From positions 1 to 64,000 of the forward strand of contig JANXYU010000003.1 of assembly GCA_025355855.1 (NCBI GenBank): a DNA stretch of 64,000 nt, in the 5' to 3' direction. Source of the DNA: Actinomycetota bacterium. Its GTDB lineage: Bacteria > Actinomycetota > JAHEXW01. The position numbers and the translations under genes were made by a program. The notes under the pieces are model-generated. The model was not told the DNA's origin and did no database searches. It saw nothing but the letters and a program-made list of their open reading frames with translations. How positions within the stretch are numbered: position 1 is the first letter of the stretch; every line of letters starts with the position of its first letter. Shown here one piece after another: positions 7,739 to 19,322 of the stretch.

Positions 7739-9934
7739 TTATGCGGATAGGTCGAAGTGCTGTTCGCGGAATAGCCGAACACATACCTCTACGACGTCGG
7801 GATCGTACAACGTTCCTTTGTGCGTCTGAATCTCATCTAGAGCCGCGTCTATGCCGAGTCCCGGTCTATAGGGCCGGTGTGACGTCATAGCGTCCACAAC
7901 GTCAGCAACCGCCAAGATCTTAGCCTCCAACAGAATGTTGGCCGCTTTTAAGCCCTGTGGATAGCCGGAACCGTCCAGCCTCTCGTGATGCTGGCGCACC
8001 ATATTAGCGATGGGGTCCCGGAATCTAATGTCTTTCAAAATATTATAGCCCGCCTCAACGTGCGTCTTGATCAATTCGAACTCGACTTCTGAAAGACGGC
8101 CCGGTTTGCTGAGTATCTCCGAAGGCACATAGATTTTTCCAATATCGTGAACGGTAGCGGCCATCCCCAGGCTGTCGATTTCCTGATCTGACATATCCAA
8201 ATCGTTGGCAATCGCGGTCGCGAGTTTTCTAACCTGATATTGATGCGCCGCCGTATACTTGTCCCTTGTTTCTACGGTCGCGGCTAATGCCGCGATCATG
8301 CCATGGAAGGCCTCCGTCAATCGTTCAAGATTTTTGGCTGATTCCGTTTCAGCTTCTTTTAATTTGGTGACATCGACCGATACGCCCAACACGGCATAGG
8401 TCTGCCGCCCTTCTTCTCCGATGTACGTGAACGGCACTTTGGTCTTCTGCATTATCCGCTGCTTGCCAAAGACGTCGGTGAAGACAGCCTCCGGTATCGC
8501 CTTCGTTTGCCCCTCTGTCATCACCGCCTGGTCTTCCGCCGCGACCCGCTTCGCCTCTTCGTGGTCGGGATGAACATCGGCGACCTTTTTGCCCTGCAAT
8601 TCATCGGTCGTCATGTCATATGCAGCGGCGGTCGCTTCATTCGCGAGTATAAACCGTCCGTCCCAGTCCCTAACGAAGATCATATGAGGGACTAGATCGA
8701 TGATCTGCCTAAGTTGGGCTTCTCGCAATATAGCCTCATCTTCGAGTTTCCGGCGCGCCGTGATGTCGCGATTGCTGGCTCGCCGTCCCAACGACCGCCC
8801 GGCGGCATCGAAGACTTCTTGGCAAGCATGCGCGACCCAGCGCAAGTCGCCATCGGGGCGCAGCACGCGAAAATCGAATTGTTCGACGAGGTTCTTCCCG
8901 CGTTTGCATTTATCCATATGTGCCTGATATATTGCCCGGTCTTCCGGATAAACGATTCTGTTAATCAGAGTCGGATCCGCGATAAACTCTTCGCGGGTAT
9001 GTCCGGTAATGCGCTCACACGACGGTGACATATAGATGATCTGATTGTGATTACAGTCCAGCCAGTATTCCCAATCGTAGGTTGTGTCGGCGAAGATACG
9101 GAATTTAGCTTCGGCTTGTATCAAGGCCTCATCCGCTTGTTTTCGTTCGGAGATGTCCCGGATAAAGGCTTGGGCGATACCGTCAGCCTCAGTCGAGACT
9201 ATTTTCGCGCTTACTTCGATTGGTAGTGTGCCGCCGTCGTGTCTCAGCAACGTACTCTCAAAGCTCGTAGTCTCCGCTTGTTTCATCGAATTCAAAACGG
9301 AGAATACTTGTCTCGGGTTGTCCATTCGACTGATTGAGACAATACTATCGCCGACCAATTGTTGGCGGGTTCGGCCAACCATGCGACAAGTGTTTTCATT
9401 TATGTCGATGATTTTGCCTTTCAGGTTGATAATGCAGAGCCCGTCATTGACGTTTTCAACTATTTCTCGGTATCGCTTTTCGCTGGCGGCTAGGTCTTCT
9501 GAAGCCTGTTTATGTTCTGTAATGTCGGTGGTGGTGTGGTAGTAGACGTCTTTTCCGGAGGGGGTTCTTATGTTGGTGGGATAAACGGCCGACATGAACC
9601 AACGATTAAGTTTCGCATCGTGGAGCTCACGGGTAACACCAGCGTGCTTCGCCGCGGCTTCTTCCAGAGGGCATCCGGGAAAAGGTCCTTTAGTCCCGTG
9701 TACGATCGTGGGACAATACCCGTTGCGAATCTCGCTGAGCTTCTTTCCCAGCGCTTTTTCGATCACTTTGTTGGTTAATACTATATGGTGGTCCTCGTCG
9801 ATAAGCATTACGTAGAATGGCAGCTTGTCAATGGCAGCCCGAATAGCCTGTTCCATTAAGGTGTCAATCACAATTAATTGAGTTTTCGCTTTACCGGCCA
9901 TTCCATCACGACCCGTCTTAAAAAATACCGACAA
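7739..9934 (-). CDS. Multi-PAS sensor with C-terminal HD-GYP phosphodiesterase domain
   Basis: 731-aa soluble signalling protein. About four PAS domains are followed by an HD-GYP domain (about residues 560-731) with VHDIGKIYVP, QHHERLDGSGYP and ADVVDAMTSHRPYRPG, the residues that coordinate metal and hydrolyse cyclic di-GMP in the family. The first PAS has C74-x13-C88 in a GYCP...GCPLEEA context that recurs in the second HD-GYP protein of this window and may hold a redox centre or cofactor. No membrane helices are seen. The start is uncertain: TTG at 9934 gives the full frame, while ATG at 9901 begins MAGKAKTQL. The gene stands alone between tRNA-Leu and the U32 operon. Confidence 0.9.
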   Translation of the reverse strand: MSVFFKTGRDGMAGKAKTQLIVIDTLMEQAIRAAIDKLPFYVMLIDEDHHIVLTNKVIEKALGKKLSEIRNGYCPTIVHGTKGPFPGCPLEEAAAKHAGVTRELHDAKLNRWFMSAVYPTNIRTPSGKDVYYHTTTDITEHKQASEDLAASEKRYREIVENVNDGLCIINLKGKIIDINENTCRMVGRTRQQLVGDSIVSISRMDNPRQVFSVLNSMKQAETTSFESTLLRHDGGTLPIEVSAKIVSTEADGIAQAFIRDISERKQADEALIQAEAKFRIFADTTYDWEYWLDCNHNQIIYMSPSCERITGHTREEFIADPTLINRIVYPEDRAIYQAHMDKCKRGKNLVEQFDFRVLRPDGDLRWVAHACQEVFDAAGRSLGRRASNRDITARRKLEDEAILREAQLRQIIDLVPHMIFVRDWDGRFILANEATAAAYDMTTDELQGKKVADVHPDHEEAKRVAAEDQAVMTEGQTKAIPEAVFTDVFGKQRIMQKTKVPFTYIGEEGRQTYAVLGVSVDVTKLKEAETESAKNLERLTEAFHGMIAALAATVETRDKYTAAHQYQVRKLATAIANDLDMSDQEIDSLGMAATVHDIGKIYVPSEILSKPGRLSEVEFELIKTHVEAGYNILKDIRFRDPIANMVRQHHERLDGSGYPQGLKAANILLEAKILAVADVVDAMTSHRPYRPGLGIDAALDEIQTHKGTLYDPDVVEVCVRLFREQHFDLSA

Positions 9935-10032
9935 CTATATCTTCGGCATCCGGTCGTCGATTCTTCAGCTTCCAGGTTGGGGGGGCAGGCAAAGGGAAGT
10001 CTGTCGCGACATGATCCAAGAAAGGGAGAGAA

Positions 10033-10118
<86 letters not shown>

Positions 10119-10218
10119 GTGCTGGTTCTTGGTGATTTGTGGTTAGAAACCATTGCCCACGCTAATATTCTAGCGTCAAACTGCCAACCGCGGACAACTA
10201 AATGCCAACGACCACTAA

Positions 10219-11175
10219 CTACTGAGAAGCATCGCGAAGCACACCTTGTTCGGCAGCCAGAGATAAGATTATCCCGTCCAGAATGTCGCGTTCGCTGACC
10301 GTGACCTTGTCGGCGCGTGCTTCATTTAAGACGGCGGCCGTTATCAAAGCTCCGGCCACTATTACGTCAGCGCGCTTTGGTTCTAGTCCCGCCAGTTTTG
10401 CTCGTTTTGCCAGCGGCAGCGACAGAAAAAGGTCTAGCGTGCGATCGACCGCTTGGCGCGTCAACGTTGAAAGATGGATAACCGCTGCGTCATACGGTTC
10501 CAACTTTAGGTCAACGGCTTGAATGCTGGTAACTGTTCCGGCCACTCCGATGACGACTAGACCATCTCGCTGCGGCTTGATCTTAGTCAAGCCGGCCGAA
10601 ATCGACTCCCGGACACGCGTTTGTAGGTGCTTAACCTCAGACGCGGTCGGCAAATCGTGTTTGATATATTGCTCTGTTAACCGGACGCTCCCGATATCCA
10701 AACTTTGCGAGGCGAGCATGCGCCGCCCTGACCCGACAATCAGTTCGGTCGAACCGCCGCCAACGTCAAAAACTAAAACAGGCGTATCGGGATCGCTGAA
10801 CGGATAATCGGCCGTCGCTCCTAACCAGGTCAGTTCCGCTTCGGTCATGCCGTCGACGATTTCCAATTCAACGCCAAGAACCTGGCGAGCCGCGTCGGCG
10901 AATTCCCGGCTGTCGGCCGCGTCCCGAGCCGCACTGGTAGCCACAGCCCGCAATGCCTCGACGCCCAATCGGCCTGTCTCGTCAGCGTACGTCCCAAGCG
11001 CCTCCAAAGTCCGGACAACCGCTTCCGGGCGAAATAATCCCGACTCGCCGACTCCCTGACCCAAGCGGGTTATCTTGGAGAGGCTAGCGATATCCTGCCG
11101 TCTCCCGGCCAGGTCAAAATCGCTAACAAGTAAGCGCACCGTATTCGTACCGACGTCAATCGCGGCTAACCTCAT
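10219..11175 (-). CDS. Exopolyphosphatase / guanosine pentaphosphatase family protein
   Basis: 318 aa, Ppx/GppA phosphatase of the ASKHA fold. The N-terminal IDVGTNTVRLLVSD and central VLVFDVGGGSTELIVG are the two phosphate-binding loops. This short form lacks the C-terminal HD domain of E. coli Ppx and is the usual type in Actinobacteria and Firmicutes. It hydrolyses inorganic polyphosphate or pppGpp; which one cannot be told here. ATG at 11175 follows GAAAGG. Two palindromic elements lie in its leader. Confidence 0.9.
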   Translation of the reverse strand: MRLAAIDVGTNTVRLLVSDFDLAGRRQDIASLSKITRLGQGVGESGLFRPEAVVRTLEALGTYADETGRLGVEALRAVATSAARDAADSREFADAARQVLGVELEIVDGMTEAELTWLGATADYPFSDPDTPVLVFDVGGGSTELIVGSGRRMLASQSLDIGSVRLTEQYIKHDLPTASEVKHLQTRVRESISAGLTKIKPQRDGLVVIGVAGTVTSIQAVDLKLEPYDAAVIHLSTLTRQAVDRTLDLFLSLPLAKRAKLAGLEPKRADVIVAGALITAAVLNEARADKVTVSERDILDGIILSLAAEQGVLRDASQ

Positions 11176-11194
11176 GGCAACCTTTCATTGGGCG

Positions 11195-11228
11195 ACTTCT
11201 TTACTCCATTTAAATGGAGTAAAGAAGT
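11195..11228. repeat. Perfect 34-bp palindrome P2
   Basis: The left 17 bases (ACTTCTTTACTCCATTT) are the exact reverse complement of the right 17, centred on TTTAAA. It shares core and outer arms with the elements at 1-29 and 11277-11306. It lies 20 bp ahead of the ppx/gppA start codon. It has no T-tract, so it is not an ordinary terminator. Confidence 0.9.
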
Positions 11229-11276
11229 AACGGTTTCCAATATGATGCAGCTGGTCGTGCTTAAACCATTATTTGT

Positions 11277-11306
11277 TTACTTCATTTAAATGGAGAACTG
11301 AAGTAA
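11277..11306. repeat. Imperfect palindrome P3 at the 3' end of the ftsB-like gene
   Basis: TTACTTCA and TGAAGTAA form the outer arms, with ATTTAAAT inside. The left arm lacks about 8 bases (GTTCTCCA) needed to match the right arm TGGAGAAC, so it looks like P1/P2 after a small deletion. The element encodes the last residues and stop codon of the neighbouring ftsB-like gene. Confidence 0.8.
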
Positions 11307-11683
11307 TCGATGACTTGTTGATACCAGGGTTTTGTCGTGGGCGGCGCGGCCGGTTTGGCGGGTTTGGCCGCAGTGGTCGTTTTGGGCGTCGGCTGTTTTG
11401 GCGGGACTATCATATATGGTTCTTCCCCCGGTTTGATCAGCCCCAGGCGCAAGCGAGCCTGCTGCTCTATATAGGCGTCGGTATTTAAACGGTCGGTTTC
11501 TTCCCGCAGCGTTTTGTTTTCATCCTTAACAGATGTGAGCGTTCGTTCTAGGGTTGCGATGCGCGCCCGCTGCTGCAAAACCTGGCGGGCCGGCGCGATC
11601 GTTAGAAACAGCAAACCCGCTGCCAAGACCAGCAACAAACCGCCTTTCCAGTTTAGCCGTCCTCGCTGCGTCTGCGCGCTCAC
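11282..11683 (-). CDS. FtsB/DivIC-like septum formation initiator
   Basis: 133-aa bitopic membrane protein: a short cytoplasmic N-terminus, one helix (about residues 15-32), then a coiled coil with leucine/charged heptads (ATLERTLTSVKDENKTLREE), and the family motif IEQQARLRLGLIKPGEEPY. A low-complexity Pro/Lys/Thr tail ends in YFSSPFK. Such proteins join the divisome with FtsL and FtsQ. The GTG at 11683, 16 bp after the enolase stop, is the likely start; the longer open frame overlaps enolase. The eno-ftsB order is common in bacteria. Its final codons come from palindromic element P3. Confidence 0.82.
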   Translation of the reverse strand: MSAQTQRGRLNWKGGLLLVLAAGLLFLTIAPARQVLQQRARIATLERTLTSVKDENKTLREETDRLNTDAYIEQQARLRLGLIKPGEEPYMIVPPKQPTPKTTTAAKPAKPAAPPTTKPWYQQVIDYFSSPFK

Positions 11684-11699
11684 CCTAGAAACCTTATTC

Positions 11700-13785
<2,086 letters not shown>

Positions 13786-13810
13786 ACTCGTACTATCTCC
13801 TCACTAAATA

Positions 13811-13848
13811 AAAGGGGCGAACCATCCTTTAAAATGGTTCGCCCCTTT
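13811..13848 (-). terminator. Strong intrinsic terminator downstream of the PPIase gene
   Basis: A perfect 15-bp stem (AAAGGGGCGAACCAT with its complement) around an 8-base loop, ending in TTT with an A/T-rich flank on both strands. It ends the mfd-PPIase transcript and could work in both directions. Confidence 0.88.
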
Positions 13849-13900
13849 ATATTACTTGATACGCGCTTATCGTTTGGCGCGCGTTATGTCTTAGGTGTAC

Positions 13901-14839
13901 TTAATATTTAACGATCTTCGCTTTTTTCTTCACGCCATCGAGCCAAGTCTTGATTTTGGCACTTTCCTTTTGGCTCTTCAGCATCTGCTCGATCGAAGAC
14001 TTTGATTCCTCGAATGTTTTCTGCTTCTCGGGTGTCTTGTCAAAAACCTTGATCACGTGGTAACCGAACTGGGTCTTGACCGGGGCTTGGGTCCATTCGC
14101 CTACCGCCAAGGCAAAAGCGGCCGTTTCAAATTCCGCTGCCATGACTCCCTTTTGAACAAAGCCGAGGTCGCCGCCGTTAGCTTTGGTCGACGGGTCCGT
14201 TGACTCCGCCTTGGCCAACTCCGCGAAATCCGCGCCGTTGTTCAACTTGGTGATGGCTTCCTGAGCTTTCGCTAAACCGGCAGCGTCGCCCGGATACAAG
14301 ATATGGGAAACCTTGATCTTTTCCGGGTCTTTGAACTGAGCCGTATTCTTGTCGTAGTAATCCTTAACCTCTTTGGCACTGACGGTAATGGTGCCGACGA
14401 CCTTCTTATTGACAGCATCCGTAATCATGCGATTCTTCGTGAAATCACGCAGATCCTGCATAGTCATGCCGGCGTCGCTCAAGGCCTTGTCGAAATCTTT
14501 TTGCGACGGGAAGCGTTTAACTGTCGCGGTAACTTCTTTTTCTACTTGGGCGTCAGTGACCTTAATGTTTAGTTTGGCGCCTTCCTGGTTATAGATTTCC
14601 TCGTCAACCAAAAGGTCGACGATCTGTTTCTGAATTTGCGCTTTCTGTTTCTTGAACGCTGCTTCCTGCTCAGCCGTCTTGTGCTGTTTGGTGATCCGGT
14701 TCATCTGCTTATCGACTGCAGACTGATAGATCGGCGTACCGTTAACCGTCGCGGCTTTCTTCGCGAACAGGTTACAGCCGACGGTCGCGAACGCGAATAG
14801 ACCGAGAATCGCGAGGGCGGCAACTTTCTTAAGACTCAT
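13901..14839 (-). CDS. Exported peptidyl-prolyl isomerase lipoprotein (SurA/PrsA-like)
   Basis: 312 aa. A signal peptide ends in a lipobox-like FATVGC (Cys22), followed by a SurA-N-like helical chaperone region and a parvulin domain at about residues 172-270 (IKVSHILYPGD, ADFAELAKAESTDPSTKANGGDLGFV, FGYHVIKV). It assists folding of exported proteins outside the membrane. The ATG overlaps the end of mfd by 11 bp, an arrangement seen in many Gram-positive genomes. A terminator follows. Confidence 0.92.
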   Translation of the reverse strand: MSLKKVAALAILGLFAFATVGCNLFAKKAATVNGTPIYQSAVDKQMNRITKQHKTAEQEAAFKKQKAQIQKQIVDLLVDEEIYNQEGAKLNIKVTDAQVEKEVTATVKRFPSQKDFDKALSDAGMTMQDLRDFTKNRMITDAVNKKVVGTITVSAKEVKDYYDKNTAQFKDPEKIKVSHILYPGDAAGLAKAQEAITKLNNGADFAELAKAESTDPSTKANGGDLGFVQKGVMAAEFETAAFALAVGEWTQAPVKTQFGYHVIKVFDKTPEKQKTFEESKSSIEQMLKSQKESAKIKTWLDGVKKKAKIVKY

Positions 14840-17800
14840 CTGACTCCTCCTTTGGGGACTTTTTCAAATCGTTCGTAATTATAACATATAGCACTTCATG
14901 CAACAAAGAGACTATCCCGTCGGTGGCCGGCATATGGACAAATAACGCCTTTTCAGCGGCCTTATACCGAATGCGGCGCCCAAACTCATTGACGGCCGCG
15001 CCAACCCCGAAAGAATCAGCTAACGGAGACAGGCGCACTCGGCTTGGTTCGGCTGTGATCCTGTTTAAACCAGCCGCCGTTGCTAGCACCTTTAACTTGG
15101 CCACAGCCAGCAGCGTTTTGACTTCAAGCGGCGGCGGGCCAAAACGGTCGTTAAATTCCGCCCCTAAACGGTCGGCGTCCTCGGCCCTCCGCACCTGGGC
15201 GACCTTTCGATACATATCGATTCGCGGACCTTCGTCGGCAACATATTCGTCTGGAATGAAGGCCGCTATTGGCAGGTTTATCCGTACGTCGGCCCGCTTG
15301 ACGGATGGTTCACCCTTAAGCTCGGCTACCGCCTCGGCCAGCAGACCGGCATAGAGCTCGAAGCCGACCTCATTGATGAAGCCATGCTGTTCCCCGCCTA
15401 GAAGATTCCCGGCGCCGCGAATCTCCAAATCGCGCAGCGCGATTCGAAAACCGCTGCCCAGCTCTGTGAACTCGGCTATTGTCTTTAATCGTCTGAGTTG
15501 CGTAGGCGACAGCGAACCGCCCGGCGGATAAAGAAACATGGCATAAGCTCGCCGGTCCGACCGACCTACCCGGCCGCGTAACTGATAGAGCTGTGACAAG
15601 CCTAGACGGTCCGCGCGATCGACTATCAAGGTGTTGACGTTGGGCATATCCAAGCCTGACTCTATGATCGTCGTCGACACCAGGACAGCGAATCGCCGCT
15701 CGGCGAAATCTTTCATGACTTTTTCCAAGCCGCGTTCCGACATCTGACCATGTGACACGCCAACGGTTACCCCCGGCGCCAACCGCCGGATACGCTCCGC
15801 GATGAAATCAATCGAGTCGACTCGATTGTGCACGAAAAATACCTGACCGCCGCGGCCTACCTCACGCTCAATGGCCCGAGCAACAAGATCGTCAGCGTAT
15901 TCCTTTACGGCCGTCACCACGGGAAACCTGTCTTCGGGCGCGGTTTCGATCACACTCATGTCGCGAGCGCCGGTCAAAGCAAGATTCAACGTTCGCGGAA
16001 TGGGAGTCGCGCTTAAGGTTAGAACGTCGACGTTCAACCGCAATTTCTTGAGAAACTCCTTGTGCCTGACTCCAAAACGCTGTTCCTCATCAATGACAAA
16101 CAAACCGAGGTCCTTAAAGGAGACATCTTTTTGCAGCAAGCGGTGCGTGCCGATCACCACGTCTACCGTGCCGGCCGCGACGCCGTGTAAAACCTCGTTT
16201 TGCGCCGCTCCGCCATGGAGCCGGGAGAGAACCTCGACCCGAACCGGGAATTCCTTGAACCGCTCGCGTAAAGTCGACGCGTGCTGCTCGGCCAACAACG
16301 TGGTCGGGACCAGTACCGCGGCCTGGCGGCCATCCAGGACGGCTTTGAAGACGGCCCGAACGGCCACTTCCGTTTTTCCGTAACCGACATCTCCGCAGAT
16401 CAAGCGATCCATTGGCCGTGTTGACTCCATGTCTCGCTTGACGTCGGCGATTGCGGCTGCCTGGTCGGGTGTCTCAATGAATGGGAAAGAATCTTCCAGC
16501 TCCTTCTGCCAAGGTGTATCAGGCGGAAATGCGTGTCCCACCGCAGCCTGACGCGCTTGATAAAGACGCACCAGCTCGACTGCCAACTTGGCCGCCGACG
16601 CTTTGACTTTACGTTTAGCGTTTTGCCATCGCTTGGCGCCGAGGCGGTCAATCTTGGGGCTGACCCCTTCGCCGCCGATATAACGTTGAATCAACCCTAT
16701 CTGATCGGATGGAATGAAAAGCTTGTCGCCGCCGGCATATTCGATGACCAAGAAATCGCGCCTGATACCGTCGACGTCCTTTTGCACCAGACCGCCATAG
16801 CGCCCGATGCCGTGATAAATGTGGACTACCAGGTCTCCAACGCGCAGATCCATCATGTCGAAGAAAGAGCGAGTGCGCGATTGACGCGTTTGACGAAGCT
16901 CTCGCTTTAAGCCGAACATATCCGCTTCGGCAATGACGGCTATCCCCAGTGCAGGGACGCTAAAACCAGCTCGGACAAACCCCTCTACCACGTCAACCGA
17001 AGGACCGGCGGCCCCCCATTCTCGCAATAGCTCGCTCAACCGTTCCCGGCGACCTCGCCCTTCCACCGCGATTAATACCTGCATGTCCGCCGCCGCGAGC
17101 TCAGTGAGATAGTCTTTGATGAGGTCAAAATCAACCCGTCCGTCCGCTCCGGTAAAGGTCGGATGCGGTGTGACGCGCCAAGGCGATTCCTGCGGAGTCA
17201 GACTGGACACAGTCAGCGTTCCAGGGGCAAACATCCCCTCGGGCCAGGCAGCTGGTTCATCCGCCGCAACGACTGCTCGACCGCGAGCGTAGTCGAAAAT
17301 ATTGACGTCGCCGGCCGGCGGCGCGGCTTCGACTACAGGGTAGAGAAAGGTGGCCTCTATGTTTCCAGTTGACAGCTGGTCTACCAAACCAAAAGTCCGC
17401 ATCTCTTCTATCGTGTCAGCGTCAAATACGGCGCGAACGGGTTCCGACATACCAGGGCCGAATACGTCGATGATACCGCCGCGCACACTGAATTCACCTC
17501 GATCTTCCACTTCATAAACACGCCGGTAACCGAATTCGACTAGCGTTTCAATCAACGCGTCAAGCCCGATATCCTGATTCCGGACGAGCCTGAGCAAGCG
17601 TTGGCCGGCTGTTTCTAGGGGCGGGAGTGCTTCTAAGGTAACGGCGGCGTGAGTAACTATAATTGTCGTTTCGCCAGCGGCGAGAGCGGCCAAAGACTTC
17701 GCGCGCCGGCCGGCGGCCTCTGGATCAATGGCGGCCTCAGCTGATCGCGAATCCGAGCGAGCGGGCAGAACGAGCGGCTTAACCACAGAGAAGGCTTCAA

Positions 17801-18017
17801 GGTCGCGAGCAATATCTGCCGCATCCTCGGGGCCGGGCGCGATAATCAGGAGCGGCCGCGGCCCAGCAGTTGCCAGAGCCGCGTAAAAACAGGGTTTCAG
17901 CTGGCTGGGAACAGAAAGCGTCGCTTCGTGATCAGTCCCAAACAGGTGGTCGCCGGGAACGTTGTCCCGCCAGGCAGGCGTTGCCGCCAGCGCGACCGGC
18001 AGGTCCGTCAGGTTCAT
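14829..18017 (-). CDS. mfd: Transcription-repair coupling factor
   Basis: 1062-aa SF2 translocase that removes stalled RNA polymerase and recruits UvrA. Order of parts: UvrB-like N-terminal modules, the RNAP-interaction domain (VGDLVVHIYHGIGRYGGL...KLFIPSDQIGLIQRYIG), helicase motif I GDVGYGKTEVAVRAVF, DEEQ box in VIDEEQRFGVRHKE, motif VI QLRGRVGRSDRRAYA, and the C-terminal TRCF domain with RIDMYRKVA. Length is slightly short of E. coli Mfd (1148 aa) but complete. It overlaps pth by 4 bp and the PPIase gene by 11 bp. Confidence 0.98.
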   Translation of the reverse strand: MNLTDLPVALAATPAWRDNVPGDHLFGTDHEATLSVPSQLKPCFYAALATAGPRPLLIIAPGPEDAADIARDLEAFSVVKPLVLPARSDSRSAEAAIDPEAAGRRAKSLAALAAGETTIIVTHAAVTLEALPPLETAGQRLLRLVRNQDIGLDALIETLVEFGYRRVYEVEDRGEFSVRGGIIDVFGPGMSEPVRAVFDADTIEEMRTFGLVDQLSTGNIEATFLYPVVEAAPPAGDVNIFDYARGRAVVAADEPAAWPEGMFAPGTLTVSSLTPQESPWRVTPHPTFTGADGRVDFDLIKDYLTELAAADMQVLIAVEGRGRRERLSELLREWGAAGPSVDVVEGFVRAGFSVPALGIAVIAEADMFGLKRELRQTRQSRTRSFFDMMDLRVGDLVVHIYHGIGRYGGLVQKDVDGIRRDFLVIEYAGGDKLFIPSDQIGLIQRYIGGEGVSPKIDRLGAKRWQNAKRKVKASAAKLAVELVRLYQARQAAVGHAFPPDTPWQKELEDSFPFIETPDQAAAIADVKRDMESTRPMDRLICGDVGYGKTEVAVRAVFKAVLDGRQAAVLVPTTLLAEQHASTLRERFKEFPVRVEVLSRLHGGAAQNEVLHGVAAGTVDVVIGTHRLLQKDVSFKDLGLFVIDEEQRFGVRHKEFLKKLRLNVDVLTLSATPIPRTLNLALTGARDMSVIETAPEDRFPVVTAVKEYADDLVARAIEREVGRGGQVFFVHNRVDSIDFIAERIRRLAPGVTVGVSHGQMSERGLEKVMKDFAERRFAVLVSTTIIESGLDMPNVNTLIVDRADRLGLSQLYQLRGRVGRSDRRAYAMFLYPPGGSLSPTQLRRLKTIAEFTELGSGFRIALRDLEIRGAGNLLGGEQHGFINEVGFELYAGLLAEAVAELKGEPSVKRADVRINLPIAAFIPDEYVADEGPRIDMYRKVAQVRRAEDADRLGAEFNDRFGPPPLEVKTLLAVAKLKVLATAAGLNRITAEPSRVRLSPLADSFGVGAAVNEFGRRIRYKAAEKALFVHMPATDGIVSLLHEVLYVIITNDLKKSPKEESDES

Positions 18018-18556
18018 GAACAGTCGCGGGCGTTATCTACAGTCTTGATGACGATATCGGCCGCGTCGCTGATCATGAAGTCTAACTCGGCCCGTTCCGC
18101 GGTGCTGAAATTCTGGAGCACAAACTTCGCGGGGTCCATTTGGCCGGGTGGACGTCCGATGCCGATACGCAACCGTTTAAAGGCGGGCTCGCCCAGACTA
18201 TCGATTACCGACTGGAGCCCGTTGTGGCCGGCACTCCCGCCCGTGTCCTTTAATCTGATTTCGCCAAAAACCAGATCAAGATCATCGTGGACGACGATTA
18301 TGCGATCCAACGGAATCTTAAAATAGGCGGTGATCATCTTGACGCTGCGGCCGCTCAGATTCATGAATGTCTGCGGTTTCGCCAGGAGAAACCGGCCGTC
18401 CGCGCCGACATGATCGGCAACTAGCGCGTCCATCTTTGTGGCTCGGAAATGCACGCCCAGACGCCGGCCGATCTCGTCAACGACCATGAAACCCAGATTG
18501 TGGCGGTTCCCGGCATACTCTTCTCCCGGGTTACCCAGGCCAACAACTAGAAACAA
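18014..18556 (-). CDS. pth: Peptidyl-tRNA hydrolase
   Basis: 180-aa monomeric enzyme that recycles peptidyl-tRNA released from ribosomes. Seen: VGLGNPGEEYAGNRHNLGF with the catalytic His, LLAKPQTFMNLSG, and VHDDLDLVFGEIRLK with GGSAGHNGL. It starts 2 bp after rplY and overlaps mfd by 4 bp; rplY-pth-mfd is a conserved order. Confidence 0.97.
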   Translation of the reverse strand: MFLVVGLGNPGEEYAGNRHNLGFMVVDEIGRRLGVHFRATKMDALVADHVGADGRFLLAKPQTFMNLSGRSVKMITAYFKIPLDRIIVVHDDLDLVFGEIRLKDTGGSAGHNGLQSVIDSLGEPAFKRLRIGIGRPPGQMDPAKFVLQNFSTAERAELDFMISDAADIVIKTVDNARDCS

Positions 18557-18558
18557 GA

Positions 18559-19215
18559 CTACTCTCCGGCTTCTTCTTCCTTCTTCTCGCCAATAACCTC
18601 GGGTTCCGCCACTTCCATCTCGCCCTCTTCGACCGCCTCAACTTCCTCTTCCTTGGCGGGCGGTACGATCGAAACCAGGATTTCATCAGGATCGTCGAGA
18701 ATCTCAACGCCCTCGGCAGTCGCCATGTCGCGAACATGAATGCTGTCGCCGATCTCGAGCGCGGTTACATCTATCTCAAATTGCTCGGGCAACGCGCCAG
18801 GCAAACACTTGACGCTGATTTCCCGGATAGAATGCTGCATGACGCCGCCGACCTTGACGCCGGCCGCTTCTCCCACGACCAACAACGGTACGGTCGCGTG
18901 AATCTCCTCGGACATCGAGACCTTCACCAGGTCTATGTGCAGAATCTCCCCGGTTATGGGATTTTTCTGCATGTCTTTTATCATGGCCACCTGGCTGCCT
19001 TTCAAAGGCGAATTCGCGATATCCAGGTCGATCATTACGTTGGAACCCGCATCCGTGTGCATCGCCGCGCGAAGCTCTTCAGCGTCGACGACTATCGTTA
19101 CGGGATCGATCTTTCTGCCGTAATACGTTCCTGGGACCTTTCCCTCATTACGAAGGTCGGTCAGGATGCTATGCTTGCCGGTTCCTCTTGTCTGCGCTTT
19201 AATCTTTACCGCCAC
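18559..19215 (-). CDS. rplY: 50S ribosomal protein L25/TL5/Ctc, long form
   Basis: 218 aa with the N-terminal L25 5S-rRNA-binding domain (RNEGKVPGTYYGRK, MQKNPITGEILHIDLVKVS) and the C-terminal beta domain of the Ctc family (ISVKCLPGALPEQFEIDV). A long acidic Glu-rich tail covers the last 30 residues. The long form is usual in Gram-positive lineages and is often stress-inducible. It lies immediately before pth and about 107 bp after prs. Confidence 0.95.
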   Translation of the reverse strand: MAVKIKAQTRGTGKHSILTDLRNEGKVPGTYYGRKIDPVTIVVDAEELRAAMHTDAGSNVMIDLDIANSPLKGSQVAMIKDMQKNPITGEILHIDLVKVSMSEEIHATVPLLVVGEAAGVKVGGVMQHSIREISVKCLPGALPEQFEIDVTALEIGDSIHVRDMATAEGVEILDDPDEILVSIVPPAKEEEVEAVEEGEMEVAEPEVIGEKKEEEAGE

Positions 19216-19322
19216 TTACACTCCACTCCTTAGTGATTACTTCTCGACAAAGCAAAAGCTCGCTCGAAGAGAATTGTCGGTTTCTTGTTTTCGAAGTTTA
19301 TTTATGTCCTTAATTTCCGGAT

